Source of the DNA: Moritella sp. Urea-trap-13
GTDB taxonomy: Bacteria; Pseudomonadota; Gammaproteobacteria; Enterobacterales; Moritellaceae
Assembly: GCF_002836355.1 (NCBI RefSeq)
Contig: NZ_PJCA01000029.1
Location: 62,001-126,000, forward strand
Reading direction: 5' to 3'
Length of the DNA stretch: 64,000 bases
The notes below the pieces were generated by a model. It made no database searches. It saw only the letters and a program-made list of their open reading frames with translations, and was not told the origin of the DNA. Position numbers and translations under genes: made by a program. Of this stretch, positions 1-8,320 are shown piece by piece; position 1 is the first letter of the stretch, and each line of letters begins with the position of its first letter.

Positions 1-43
1 TTCAGGCCAATACTACTCATGCGTTAGCCAATACAACAACAAT

Positions 44-55
44 GGGAGCGCTCCC
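44..55. promoter_or_regulatory. LacI-family operator 1 upstream of lamB
   Basis: GGGAGCGCTCCC is a perfect 12-bp palindrome of the central-CG type bound by LacI/GalR-family sugar repressors. A second related site lies 112 bp downstream, centre to centre, so looping or cooperative repression is possible. The regulator is not in the window. Confidence 0.7.
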
Positions 56-153
56 TAAAAAATAACTATAACATAAGTCTTTATAGTTATCTTGATCACA
101 ATATTCATGTTTATGACTTTCATCCGATTAATTATCACTGCACCATACACGAA

Positions 154-169
154 TTGGGAGCGGTCCCAA
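154..169. promoter_or_regulatory. LacI-family operator 2 upstream of lamB
   Basis: TTGGGAGCGGTCCCAA keeps the outer TTGGGA/TCCCAA dyad of the upstream operator, with an imperfect centre. It lies about 70 bp before the porin start, where a repressor would block transcription. Sugar-responsive control of the porin is inferred from this position. Confidence 0.65.
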
Positions 170-236
170 AGCTCATTCTAATTTTAATAATAAAGAGCTT
201 AAATAATTTAAACGTTAACACAACAAGGATGACACA

Positions 237-1439
237 ATGAAACTACTACCTCTTGCCAGCGCCATTTTGGGTGCACTATTATCATCAAATGCAATAGCAG
301 AAGATTCGCCCGTCGAATTTTACGGTTACATGCGTGGCGGTGTTGGTTTAAGCACTGAAAGCGGTGCTAACAATAAATGGGAAGTCAACAAAGTCGGTCG
401 TTTAGGTAATGAAAATGACCTGTACGGTGAGTTCGGCCTTAAGAAAGAAGTTTACGCTGAAGATGACGTCTCATTTGTTGTTGATTCAATGCTGGCTTAC
501 TGGGAAGGACAGGACGAAAACTCGACTGACAGAAACGTAGATGTGGTGCAGTTGAATGTGCAAGCAAATGGCCTATTTGCTGATAAAGATATTACACTTT
601 GGGCTGGTGATCGTTATTACCAACGTCATGACGTGCATATTGTTGATAACTATTATTGGGATGTAAGTGGTATCGGTGGCGGTATTGAGCACATCAATCT
701 AGGTCCAGGTAAATTATCATTTGCCTTAATTCAAGATACTGTTGCCAATGACATTGAGGATGGTAAAGAAACCACAGCCGTCATCGTCGATGTCCGTTAT
801 GCAGGTATTCCGCTATGGAACAAGGCTGATTTAGAAGTTGGTGTTGACTACCACTATGGCCATGAGAGAGCAGAGCAATCACTTGACGCTGATGATAGCG
901 TAATGCTGACGGCAAGCCTGACGCAAAATTTAAATACTGGCTTCAATAAAACCATCCTGCAAGTAGCCAATTCCGGTTATGCAGAGCAGATGACTACGTT
1001 CGGTCATGGTAACGGCTTAGTGCGTGACGCGGCGAATAACGATGCAGAAGGCTTCCGAGTTATTAACTGGGGTGTACTCTCTGTCGGTGATAACATCGAA
1101 TTTGGTCACTCAATTCGTTACGCTGCAGCGACTAACGTTGACGGTACCGACACAGATGATTCGACATTAAGCGTCGTCATTCGTCCAATGTACAAATGGA
1201 ATGATCTGATGCGTACTATCGTAGAGGTCGGTGGTTTTACAGAAACAATCAATGATATTGATAGTGCCGGTAGTAAATTTACCATTGCGCAAGCATGGGC
1301 ACCAAGATCCGGTTTCTGGTCACGCCCTGAAATCCGCGTTTTCGCTACCTACCTAAACGACGCCAAAAATGACAATGCCTTCGCACTACACGAAAATAGC
1401 GAACTAAGTGTTGGCATGCAAGCTGAAGCATGGTGGTAA
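237..1439 (+). CDS. lamB: LamB-type maltoporin
   Basis: This is an outer-membrane, trimer-forming sugar-specific porin that lets maltodextrins or related oligosaccharides into the periplasm. It has a signal peptide (about residues 1-21, ending SNAIA), then the LamB start VEFYGYMRGGVG, the strongly conserved WAGDRYYQRHDVHIVDNYYW block near residue 122, GKLSFA, SRPEIRVFATY and the terminal aromatic QAEAWW typical of beta-barrel assembly. At 400 aa it is slightly shorter than the E. coli protein (446 aa precursor) and it lacks the N-terminal coiled coil of ScrY. AAGGA lies 7 bp before the ATG. No sugar-transport genes are adjacent, so the substrate is inferred only from the family and from the LacI-type operators. 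Confidence 0.9.
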   Translation: MKLLPLASAILGALLSSNAIAEDSPVEFYGYMRGGVGLSTESGANNKWEVNKVGRLGNENDLYGEFGLKKEVYAEDDVSFVVDSMLAYWEGQDENSTDRNVDVVQLNVQANGLFADKDITLWAGDRYYQRHDVHIVDNYYWDVSGIGGGIEHINLGPGKLSFALIQDTVANDIEDGKETTAVIVDVRYAGIPLWNKADLEVGVDYHYGHERAEQSLDADDSVMLTASLTQNLNTGFNKTILQVANSGYAEQMTTFGHGNGLVRDAANNDAEGFRVINWGVLSVGDNIEFGHSIRYAAATNVDGTDTDDSTLSVVIRPMYKWNDLMRTIVEVGGFTETINDIDSAGSKFTIAQAWAPRSGFWSRPEIRVFATYLNDAKNDNAFALHENSELSVGMQAEAWW

Positions 1440-1466
1440 AATTAAATTAGGCTAACTTAGCATACC

Positions 1467-1490
1467 CCCCTCCCCCAGTGGCGCGAGGGG
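1467..1490 (+). terminator. Possible terminator after lamB
   Basis: CCCCTC (1467-1472) pairs with GAGGGG (1485-1490) across a 12-nt loop, followed by TTTAGCTTT. The stem is short but GC-rich and sits 27 bp past the porin stop codon. Confidence 0.5.
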
Positions 1491-1544
1491 TTTAGCTTTC
1501 TTATCCAGATAATGTAACATTTCTCGATCTCTGCAGTGCTTTTA

Positions 1545-1655
1545 CCACTCTTTTTTACCACTCTTTTTTACCACTCTTTTTTATCACTATTTTTTACCGC
1601 TATTTTTTACCGCTATTTTTTTCCTTAAGTTTTCCTTAAGTTTTCCTTAAGTTTC
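1545..1655. repeat. Two adjoining minisatellites (6 x 13 bp, 3 x 11 bp)
   Basis: Six head-to-tail copies of a 13-bp unit (CCACTCTTTTTTA, later copies CCGCTATTTTTTA) occupy 1545-1622. Three copies of an 11-bp unit (CCTTAAGTTTT) follow directly to 1655. The array ends 43 bp before the first gene of the downstream operon, so copy-number change would alter promoter geometry. Confidence 0.9.
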
Positions 1656-1698
1656 CCTTGTTAAAGTGAATACAGAACCAACAAACAAGGTAAAGCTT

Positions 1699-2337
1699 AT
1701 GGCTTATGAACAATCGACAAACAATTACACGCTTGCAGTAATTGATGCTAATCACCCTTTAAGAGCGCATGTTGAACACTATATTTATTCGCGATACAGC
1801 CTCGCGTTCAATGCGCATATCCATGAATTTATGCCCATGTTTGTGGCTATTTTAGATGAAAACAACACGATCCTTTCGGCCTGTGGTTATCGTGAGGCAG
1901 ATAGCGCCCCGCTGTTCTTGGAGCAATATCTTCACGCGCCTGCCGACCAATTAATGGCTGATACGTTTGAGCAACCGATTTCAAGAAACAAGCTGATTGA
2001 ATTTGGTCAGCTTGCTTCATTTTCCAAAGGCATGTCACCTCTGCACTTTATGTTAATGGCTGAGCACCTTGTTAACGAAGGTTATGAGTGGTGCATATTT
2101 ACAGCCACAGATCCGCTTCACGCCATGATGACTCGCTTAAGATTGCAGCCCGTCATATTAACACCTGCCAACGCCAACTGTGTGCAAGATGGTGAAGAGG
2201 TTTGGGGGAATTATTATCACCATAATCCGAAAGTATCTGCTGGTAATTTAAAGCAAGGTTTAGCGCAATTAACGTCGCTGCTTACATCACGTAAACGTGC
2301 ATACTCTCAATCACAATCGCAAAAGGTCTGCTCATGA
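1699..2337 (+). CDS. Thermostable hemolysin (delta-VPH) family protein, GNAT-like
   Basis: The protein matches the T_hemolysin family named after the Vibrio parahaemolyticus delta-VPH. The central segment EFGQLASFSKG, followed by a long helix and EWCIFTATDPLHAMM, resembles the acceptor and acyl-CoA-binding strands of GNAT and autoinducer-synthase-like acyltransferases. A biosynthetic role is therefore as plausible as haemolysis. There is no signal peptide. I chose ATG 1699 because AAGG lies 8 bp upstream; an in-frame GTG at 1666 has no ribosome-binding site. It overlaps the next gene by 4 bp (ATGA) and is the first gene of a run ending in a two-component system. Family assignment is firm; the reaction is unknown. 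Confidence 0.82.
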   Translation: MAYEQSTNNYTLAVIDANHPLRAHVEHYIYSRYSLAFNAHIHEFMPMFVAILDENNTILSACGYREADSAPLFLEQYLHAPADQLMADTFEQPISRNKLIEFGQLASFSKGMSPLHFMLMAEHLVNEGYEWCIFTATDPLHAMMTRLRLQPVILTPANANCVQDGEEVWGNYYHHNPKVSAGNLKQGLAQLTSLLTSRKRAYSQSQSQKVCS

Positions 2338-4523
2338 GCGCTCTATTAACGTGCATCTATAATTACGGATTAACCCAGCCTGATGCAATTGCCTTGACGG
2401 GATACAGAGCATCAAGCTCAGCTGTGGTTGAAATGACTTACGCCCAATTGTGGCTAGAAATTGAAGAGACAAAAACATCACTGCTGGATATAAATCCACG
2501 CTGCATTGCGCTTCGAGCGCCCAACAGCATTGATTGGGCAATTCTAGATTTAGCCGCCCTAGCAGCCAACATTCCTATCGTGCCTATGCCGATGTTCTTC
2601 ACCCCACAACAAGTCGAACATACGCTTAATGAAAGTGGCGCAGATCTCTGCATTGGTGATTGGGCTGATAATATAGAGCGCTCAGAATTAACGCTACTGG
2701 GCATGGCTGTTTATACAAAAAGCAAAGCACTGACTGCGCCAGAGTTCCCAAAAAAGTGCGTAAAAATCACCTTTACCTCGGGTTCTACCGGCAACCCGAA
2801 AGGTGTCTGTCTTAGCGCCTTACACTTAGAAACAGTCACTCAAAGCTTACTCGATACACTCAGCGAAGGCGAGATACCAAGCTCGCATTTGGTATTACTG
2901 CCACTGACAACATTACTCGAGAACATCACAGGTATTTACGTGCCATTAATGCTTGGGGTCCGCACCATCATTTTACCTGGGGAGCAAGTCGGTCTTATTG
3001 GTTCGAGTCAATTTGCAGCCCCCGCTTTTATGCAGGCATTACTGACCTTTACCCCACAAAGCTTAGTACTCACACCAGCATTACTTGGCGCCTTAATTCA
3101 AACCGTACAAGCACAACCGGAAATAGCTAAACGCTTAGTTTTCGTTGCTGTTGGCGGCGCGCGGGTGCCAAGTTCAATCATGGCACTCGCCCATCAACTG
3201 AACATTCCAGCTTATGAAGGCTATGGACTATCAGAGTGCGGTTCTGTTGTCAGTCTAAATCACCCTTCTGCTTTTCAATTTGGCAGTTGTGGGCAGGTGT
3301 TACCACATTGCCAAGTAGAAATTGCCCACGATGGTGAAGTGCTAATCTTTGGCTCTTCGATGTTGGGTTATTTAGGTGATAGCACACCTCCGCAATACAT
3401 AGAAACCGGTGATATTGGCTACCTAGACGACGATGGCTTTTTACATATTACCGGGAGACATAAAAACCTGGTGATCACCCCGTTTGGTCGTAACATTTCG
3501 CCAGAATGGATTGAATCAGAAGCGCAAGCCTACCCTGCAATTCGCAACATGCTAGTAATGAGTGATCAAGATGACCAATTGCTTGCCATCATTGCCGCGA
3601 GTGCAGCTATTACAGAAACACCAGCCAAGGTGCGCGATGCTATAAAGCAATTAAACCAAACATTGCCAGACTATGCCGCAGTGTCTCAGTGGATATTGGT
3701 TGATTCATTTACGCAATACCCGCACTTATTTACCGCCAATGGTCGCCCAAAACGGGACGAATTTCAGGCGCTATTTGGTAAACCATTTAATAAACAAGTT
3801 AGCACACTCGACTTATCGTCTTCAGACTCTAATAAGGTAAATAACATGACATCAACACCACTATTTTTTGAGCAACTAAAACAAGCAACCCAACAACAGC
3901 AAGAGCTGATGTATCAAGCGCCTATTTTTACAGCTTGCCAACAAGGCGACATCAGCTTAGCCAATTACACCGCTTTTCTTACTCAAGCGTTTCATCACGT
4001 AAAACATACAGTGCCACTATTAATGGCTTGTGGTTCACGCTTGCCAGAAAAATATGAATGGTTACAAAGTGGTATTAGTGAATACATCGAAGAAGAAAAG
4101 GGACACCATGAATGGATCTTAAATGACATTCGCGCGTGTGGAGCCAACGCCGACGATGTTCGCCGTGATCAGCATCAAGGTAAAGCATGCCGCGCGATTG
4201 AGCTGATGGTAGCGTATTTGTATCACCAAATAGATCGTAAAAATCCATTGGCTTTCTTTGGCATGGTCTGGGTATTGGAAGGTACTAGCGTCACTGTCGG
4301 CGGCTCTATCGCCGCATTAGTACAAAGCAAACTTGAATTACCTGATGCCGCAATGAGCTACTTAACCTCTCACAGCACATTAGATCAAGAACACATCCAA
4401 ACCTTTGAAAAATTGATGAACAACATCACCGACCCCGACGATCAACAAGCCATTATTGCTGGTGCCAACATGGTTTTCTCTTTGTATGGCGATATGCTCA
4501 ACAGTTTATCTGCGACGCATTAA
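2334..4523 (+). CDS. Fusion: acyl-adenylate ligase + haem-oxygenase-like diiron oxidase
   Basis: Residues 1 to about 490 are an ANL-superfamily adenylate-forming enzyme, with P-loop FTSGSTGNPKG (about 147-157), YEGYGLSECG, ETGDIGYLDDDGF and a C-terminal PKRDEF. It would activate a carboxylic, probably fatty, acid. Residues 505-729 are a haem-oxygenase-like/TenA-like helical domain with the metal-ligand pattern of HDO diiron oxidases such as UndA: E588-x-x-H591, E649 and D684-x-x-H687. An in-frame ATG at 3846, with AAGG 8 bp upstream, falls exactly at the domain border, so the oxidase may also be made separately. The preceding gene overlaps by 4 bp and the SDR gene follows 31 bp later. The substrate is unknown. 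Confidence 0.85.
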   Translation: MSALLTCIYNYGLTQPDAIALTGYRASSSAVVEMTYAQLWLEIEETKTSLLDINPRCIALRAPNSIDWAILDLAALAANIPIVPMPMFFTPQQVEHTLNESGADLCIGDWADNIERSELTLLGMAVYTKSKALTAPEFPKKCVKITFTSGSTGNPKGVCLSALHLETVTQSLLDTLSEGEIPSSHLVLLPLTTLLENITGIYVPLMLGVRTIILPGEQVGLIGSSQFAAPAFMQALLTFTPQSLVLTPALLGALIQTVQAQPEIAKRLVFVAVGGARVPSSIMALAHQLNIPAYEGYGLSECGSVVSLNHPSAFQFGSCGQVLPHCQVEIAHDGEVLIFGSSMLGYLGDSTPPQYIETGDIGYLDDDGFLHITGRHKNLVITPFGRNISPEWIESEAQAYPAIRNMLVMSDQDDQLLAIIAASAAITETPAKVRDAIKQLNQTLPDYAAVSQWILVDSFTQYPHLFTANGRPKRDEFQALFGKPFNKQVSTLDLSSSDSNKVNNMTSTPLFFEQLKQATQQQQELMYQAPIFTACQQGDISLANYTAFLTQAFHHVKHTVPLLMACGSRLPEKYEWLQSGISEYIEEEKGHHEWILNDIRACGANADDVRRDQHQGKACRAIELMVAYLYHQIDRKNPLAFFGMVWVLEGTSVTVGGSIAALVQSKLELPDAAMSYLTSHSTLDQEHIQTFEKLMNNITDPDDQQAIIAGANMVFSLYGDMLNSLSATH
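3846..4523 (+). CDS. Internal start: stand-alone diiron oxidase domain (putative)
   Basis: This is the same frame as the fusion from residue 505. AAGG at 3834-3837, 8 bp before ATG 3846, is as good a ribosome-binding site as any in this operon. The 225-aa product would start precisely at the HDO fold (MTSTPLFFEQLKQ). I infer a recent gene fusion that kept the old translation start, giving two products; this is not proven by sequence alone. Confidence 0.4.
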   Translation: MTSTPLFFEQLKQATQQQQELMYQAPIFTACQQGDISLANYTAFLTQAFHHVKHTVPLLMACGSRLPEKYEWLQSGISEYIEEEKGHHEWILNDIRACGANADDVRRDQHQGKACRAIELMVAYLYHQIDRKNPLAFFGMVWVLEGTSVTVGGSIAALVQSKLELPDAAMSYLTSHSTLDQEHIQTFEKLMNNITDPDDQQAIIAGANMVFSLYGDMLNSLSATH

Positions 4524-4554
4524 AGTTAATCCGTTTATCGCTTAAGGAAATAAC

Positions 4555-5358
4555 ATGAATTTACAACATAAACGCTTTATCTTAACTGGCGCAACAGGTG
4601 GCATTGGCCGCTGTATAGCCTCAAACCTAGCAAAACAGGGATGCTCTATCATCCTAGTCGGAAGAGATTTACTTAAGTTAGAGGTATTAAAACAGTCTCT
4701 GGCGATGCCAGAAACACACAGCATATTAATTGCCGATCTCAGTAATACACTGGGTATTCAAGCGCTAGGCAAGCAGTGTGCCGCCATGGTCGATGACCAC
4801 ATGCTTATTGATGGTGTGATTAATAATGCTGGTATCAATACCTTTGATTCATTAGATAGCCGCGATGATGATGCCATTGAAGCAGAATTATACCTCAACT
4901 TATTAGCCCCTATGTTACTGACTAAAAGTGCCCTATCTTGGTCAAAAAAACCGCATATCATCCTTAATATTGGTTCCACTTTTGGCTCTATTGGTTACCC
5001 AGGTTACAGCACTTACTGCGCGGCTAAAGCTGGCCTACACCGCTTTAGTGAAGCAATGCAACGCGAGCTACAAGGTAGTGCGACGAAAATACTTTATCTC
5101 GCGCCGCGCGCCACCACCACAGAACTAAACAGTGCCAATGTCACGGCTTTAAATCATCAGCTTGGCAATGCGATGGACTCACCCGAAGTAGTGGCCCTCA
5201 ACGTCATCAAGGTGTTAGAAAAAGAACACACCACCACTTGGATTGGTTGGCCAGAAAAATTGTTTGTGAAAATTAACCAACTGTTTCCATCTTTGGTTTC
5301 TTCTTCTATTCGTAAGCAACACGCGGTCATCGTCGAGTTTATGAAAAAACCCATTTAA
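4555..5358 (+). CDS. Short-chain dehydrogenase/reductase
   Basis: This is a classical SDR oxidoreductase with NAD(P)-binding TGATGGIG (11-18), NNAG (90-93) and catalytic Ser141, Tyr154, Lys158 in the arrangement S-x12-YCAAK. The C-terminal tail (residues 220-267) is longer than minimal and moderately hydrophobic (LFVKINQLFPSLV), which suggests membrane association or a greasy substrate. AAGGA precedes the ATG. It follows the ligase-oxidase gene by 31 bp and abuts the TPR gene. In context it probably reduces or oxidises a carbonyl or hydroxyl on the acyl product; that is inference from neighbours. Confidence 0.88.
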   Translation: MNLQHKRFILTGATGGIGRCIASNLAKQGCSIILVGRDLLKLEVLKQSLAMPETHSILIADLSNTLGIQALGKQCAAMVDDHMLIDGVINNAGINTFDSLDSRDDDAIEAELYLNLLAPMLLTKSALSWSKKPHIILNIGSTFGSIGYPGYSTYCAAKAGLHRFSEAMQRELQGSATKILYLAPRATTTELNSANVTALNHQLGNAMDSPEVVALNVIKVLEKEHTTTWIGWPEKLFVKINQLFPSLVSSSIRKQHAVIVEFMKKPI

Positions 5359-5381
5359 TGCTAAAAAGGCAGGTACACACT

Positions 5382-6053
5382 ATGAATACATCACTCATGC
5401 AATATATAAAAAACAGTTCGCTACCAGTAACGTTGGCCGCAACAGGGTTATTATTTTTTACCGCCCCAAGCTTTGCCAATGACATTGATCCGCCAAACAC
5501 CTTACTGAATGTTCAGCATCAATGGGCACAATGCCAATATCAGTCTGAAAATGAGGATATAAAAGAGTCTTGTCTAGAGGCCTTAGTCGACAGCACGCAG
5601 ACCTTATCCACCAACTCACCACAAAATACGGAGCTAAAAGTATGGCTTGCCATCAATAAAAGTACTTTAGCAGGTGCAAAAGGCGGTCTAGGTGCGCTAT
5701 CTTTAGTGAAAGAATCCAAAGTGTTACTTGAACAGGCGATAAAAGAAAACCCAACGGTGCTCGATGGTTCCGCTTACACCAGTTTAGGCTCGCTCTATTA
5801 TCAAGTTCCGGGATGGCCACTTGGATTCGGCGATGATGACACGGCAGAGAAATGGTTAAAACAAGCGTTATCGATAAACCCGGATGGCATCGACCCAAAT
5901 TATTTTTATGCCGACTTTTTATTACAAGATGGCAGAACAGCAGAAGCGCGCCGCTATTTTATACACGCGAAGCAGGCCGCACCTAGACCTGACAGACCTT
6001 TAGCAGATAAAGGTCGCCAACTAGAAATAGCTCAAAAAATGAAGGAATTATAA
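5382..6053 (+). CDS. Exported TPR-like protein
   Basis: A 223-aa periplasmic protein with an N-terminal signal peptide (hydrophobic SLPVTLAATGLLFFTA, cleavage after SFA) and helical repeats with TPR spacing in the C-terminal half (the AEKWLKQALSINPDG and AEARRYFIHAKQAAP segments). I chose ATG 5382, with AGG 8 bp before it, over ATG 5358, which overlaps the SDR stop; the longer form adds eight residues before the signal sequence. Lying between biosynthetic genes and a two-component system, it could present a ligand or interact with the sensor's periplasmic domain. No specific function is recognised. Confidence 0.7.
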   Translation: MNTSLMQYIKNSSLPVTLAATGLLFFTAPSFANDIDPPNTLLNVQHQWAQCQYQSENEDIKESCLEALVDSTQTLSTNSPQNTELKVWLAINKSTLAGAKGGLGALSLVKESKVLLEQAIKENPTVLDGSAYTSLGSLYYQVPGWPLGFGDDDTAEKWLKQALSINPDGIDPNYFYADFLLQDGRTAEARRYFIHAKQAAPRPDRPLADKGRQLEIAQKMKEL

Positions 6054-6055
6054 TA

Positions 6056-6715
6056 ATGCGGATTTTATTGGTCGAAGACGACATTCTATTAGGGGAATCG
6101 ATGATGGTTTCCCTCGGTCGTCATGGTTTTACTGTCGACTGGCTGCAATTAGGTAACTTAGTTGAAGCCAGTTTAAAAACCGAAGATTTTATGGCGATAA
6201 TTTTAGACCTTACTCTGCCAGATATTGATGGTTTAAAGGTACTAAAGAAAATACGCCAAGCCGGCCATAAGATCCCGATTATCATTCTAACCGCCCGCGA
6301 TGACATTGAAGACCGTGTCAAAGGCTTGGATGACGGCGCAGACGATTACTTATTAAAACCCTTTGCATTGCAAGAGTTGTTAGCCCGACTTCGGGTCATG
6401 ATCCGCCGTATATCCGGTAATACCGAATCTGAAATTGAATGCAAAGGCTTGCGTCTTTCATTGCAAAATAATGAAGTACATTATCAAGATAAACCCATTA
6501 AATTAACCAAAGTTGAGTTTAAACTACTCGCGACCTTAGTGGCAAAGTCAGGTCGGGTATTAAGTAAAGATCAGTTACAACAAGCCCTTCATGGCTGGGA
6601 TGAAGCGGCAAGTGATAATGCCATTGAAGTGCATATTCATAATTTAAGAAAGAAAATAGACAGTAAACTGATCAAGAACATTCGTGGTGTGGGGTATATC
6701 ATTGAAAAAGACTAA
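6056..6715 (+). CDS. OmpR-family response regulator
   Basis: The receiver domain has acidic residues D8/D9, phospho-acceptor Asp51 (IILDLTLPDIDG) and the conserved Lys of DDYLLKPF. A C-terminal winged-helix DNA-binding domain ends in the VEVHIHNLRKKI-like block and IRGVGYI. At 219 aa it is full length and closest in style to the QseB/PmrA/TctD branch. It starts 3 bp after the TPR gene stop and overlaps the kinase gene. It is the probable transcriptional output of the operon; its targets cannot be read from the sequence, and no clear direct-repeat site was identified upstream of the operon. Confidence 0.93.
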   Translation: MRILLVEDDILLGESMMVSLGRHGFTVDWLQLGNLVEASLKTEDFMAIILDLTLPDIDGLKVLKKIRQAGHKIPIIILTARDDIEDRVKGLDDGADDYLLKPFALQELLARLRVMIRRISGNTESEIECKGLRLSLQNNEVHYQDKPIKLTKVEFKLLATLVAKSGRVLSKDQLQQALHGWDEAASDNAIEVHIHNLRKKIDSKLIKNIRGVGYIIEKD

Positions 6716-8138
6716 TACAGCCATTTTTTCCATTCGTAAGCGCTTAATTGTATCGACTGTCTTAGCCACTGTGATCCTTATATTGTTGTCTTGGGTGATG
6801 ATCTACAATGAAACTAAGCATGAAATTGATGAAGTATATGATGCCAGACTCGGTCAATCTGCAAAAATTATTGCTTTAAGTATACCGAGCTTATTTACTC
6901 AAGATCATAGCGACTCTATCGCGCACTATAAAATATGGTTTAACAAAATATTACAGGCCTCCGACGGCGATAATGACGACCCTACTCAGTATGGCCATCC
7001 TTATGAGCAAAACATCATTTTCCAATTTTATGCTAATAATGAAATGCTATTCAATTCACCTAGCTCTCCAACAACACTGCTTGGCAAAGCAGGCGAAGAT
7101 GGCTTTGGTACCAGTATTGAAAATAACGATGAATGGCGTTACTTCCAACTCACAATTCCGTTTAAAACAAACGACAAAGCCATCTTTATCGTCGCCGAAA
7201 AACGCGTCATTAGAGATGAAATCGTCAATGAAATAGCCGTTTCAACAGGCATTCCTCAACTTATATTAATTCCTGTTCTCATTATTATTTTCATCTTTTT
7301 AATCAATACTTTTTTACGCCCAATCGATGAACTGCGCTTAGCCATATCGCAACGTGGCATTGATTGCTTAGATGAAATAAAAGTGCCGACTGCCACTACC
7401 GAACTAATGCCATTAATCAGCCAATTAAACTATCTTTTTAGTGAGTTAAACAATGCATGGCAACGGGAAAAACGCTTAACCCGCACCGCAGCGCATGAAT
7501 TAAAAACCCCGTTAGCCATTCTAAAATTAAATGCCGAAAACGCCTTACATAGCGAAAATGAAGCACAATTAAAAAATGACCTGAACAACATATTATTTGG
7601 TATTGATCGACTGGATCGGCTAATACAACAATTGCTGATGTTATCGCGTATTGAAGCACAGTCACTTAATAACGTTAAATTTCAAAAAATGGATATGGTG
7701 AAGTGCTTACAAGAAACCATCGCGGCGCTTGTGCCTTTGGCATTAAAGCAACAACAAGACATCTCGCTTGATGCCCCCAAGCATTGCGATGTGCAAGGCA
7801 ACCCGATATTACTGTCGATCTTATTCAGTAATTTAATTGATAATGCCATCCGTTATTCAGGCGTTAATTCGAAGATTGAAGTGCAATTAGTTACGCCAAC
7901 AGCAGCCTCAAATGACATTACTATCCTCATTACTGATAATGGCAAAGCCATCCCAGCAGCAATATCAGCTAAAATATTTGAAAGTTTTTTTCGAGCTCAC
8001 ACAGAGAAAGGCGATGGTGCGGGGTTAGGTATGTCGATTGCCAGTGATATCGCTAAGTTACATCAGGGGTCATTAACCTTGCTGGATAATCCAAGCTCAA
8101 AAGGCAATACGTTTGAAGTGATGTTGAGGTTATCGTAG
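6702..8138 (+). CDS. Sensor histidine kinase (QseC-like architecture)
   Basis: A membrane-bound two-component sensor. The first membrane helix (about residues 12-32 of this start), a roughly 140-residue periplasmic domain and the second helix (LILIPVLIIIFIFLINTF) are followed by the phospho-acceptor His265 in RTAAHELKTPLA, the N box LIDNAIRYSG and the G box GDGAGLGMSIA. I favour TTG 6702, with GGGG 7 bp upstream; in-frame GTG codons at 6684 and 6687 are alternatives. It overlaps the response-regulator gene by 14 bp, so the two are translationally coupled. The ligand is unknown; the operon's own product or its TPR protein is a reasonable candidate. Confidence 0.92.
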   Translation: MKKTNTAIFSIRKRLIVSTVLATVILILLSWVMIYNETKHEIDEVYDARLGQSAKIIALSIPSLFTQDHSDSIAHYKIWFNKILQASDGDNDDPTQYGHPYEQNIIFQFYANNEMLFNSPSSPTTLLGKAGEDGFGTSIENNDEWRYFQLTIPFKTNDKAIFIVAEKRVIRDEIVNEIAVSTGIPQLILIPVLIIIFIFLINTFLRPIDELRLAISQRGIDCLDEIKVPTATTELMPLISQLNYLFSELNNAWQREKRLTRTAAHELKTPLAILKLNAENALHSENEAQLKNDLNNILFGIDRLDRLIQQLLMLSRIEAQSLNNVKFQKMDMVKCLQETIAALVPLALKQQQDISLDAPKHCDVQGNPILLSILFSNLIDNAIRYSGVNSKIEVQLVTPTAASNDITILITDNGKAIPAAISAKIFESFFRAHTEKGDGAGLGMSIASDIAKLHQGSLTLLDNPSSKGNTFEVMLRLS

Positions 8139-8162
8139 ATATTAGTGAGGCGCTAGCAAAGT

Positions 8163-8286
8163 AGCACCCAACAGGAATACATAGCAACGGGTGATATTGG
8201 CTATCTAGGCACTGATGGACTTTCACATATTACGGTCGAAATATAGATCTCGTGATCACCTATTTGGTCGCAACATCTCACCATCA
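8163..8286 (+). pseudogene. Decayed fragment of the acyl-adenylate ligase gene
   Basis: About 124 bp align almost without gaps to 3381-3504 of the ligase gene. The block covers the A8 region: remnant EYIATGDIGYLGTDG against QYIETGDIGYLDDDG, then GATCTCGTGATCACC against AACCTGGTGATCACC and TTTGGTCGCAACATCTC against TTTGGTCGTAACATTTC. Stops and small deletions break the frame. It is the trace of a second ligase copy, or of a rearrangement, immediately downstream of the histidine kinase gene. Confidence 0.85.
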
Positions 8287-8320
8287 TCTTCTCACACTTA
8301 AAATACTGACATAAAAAAGA

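Noticed and set aside
90-115. CRP site upstream of lamB (TTGATCACA)
   Set aside because: Only one half-site matches; the TGTGA arm is absent.
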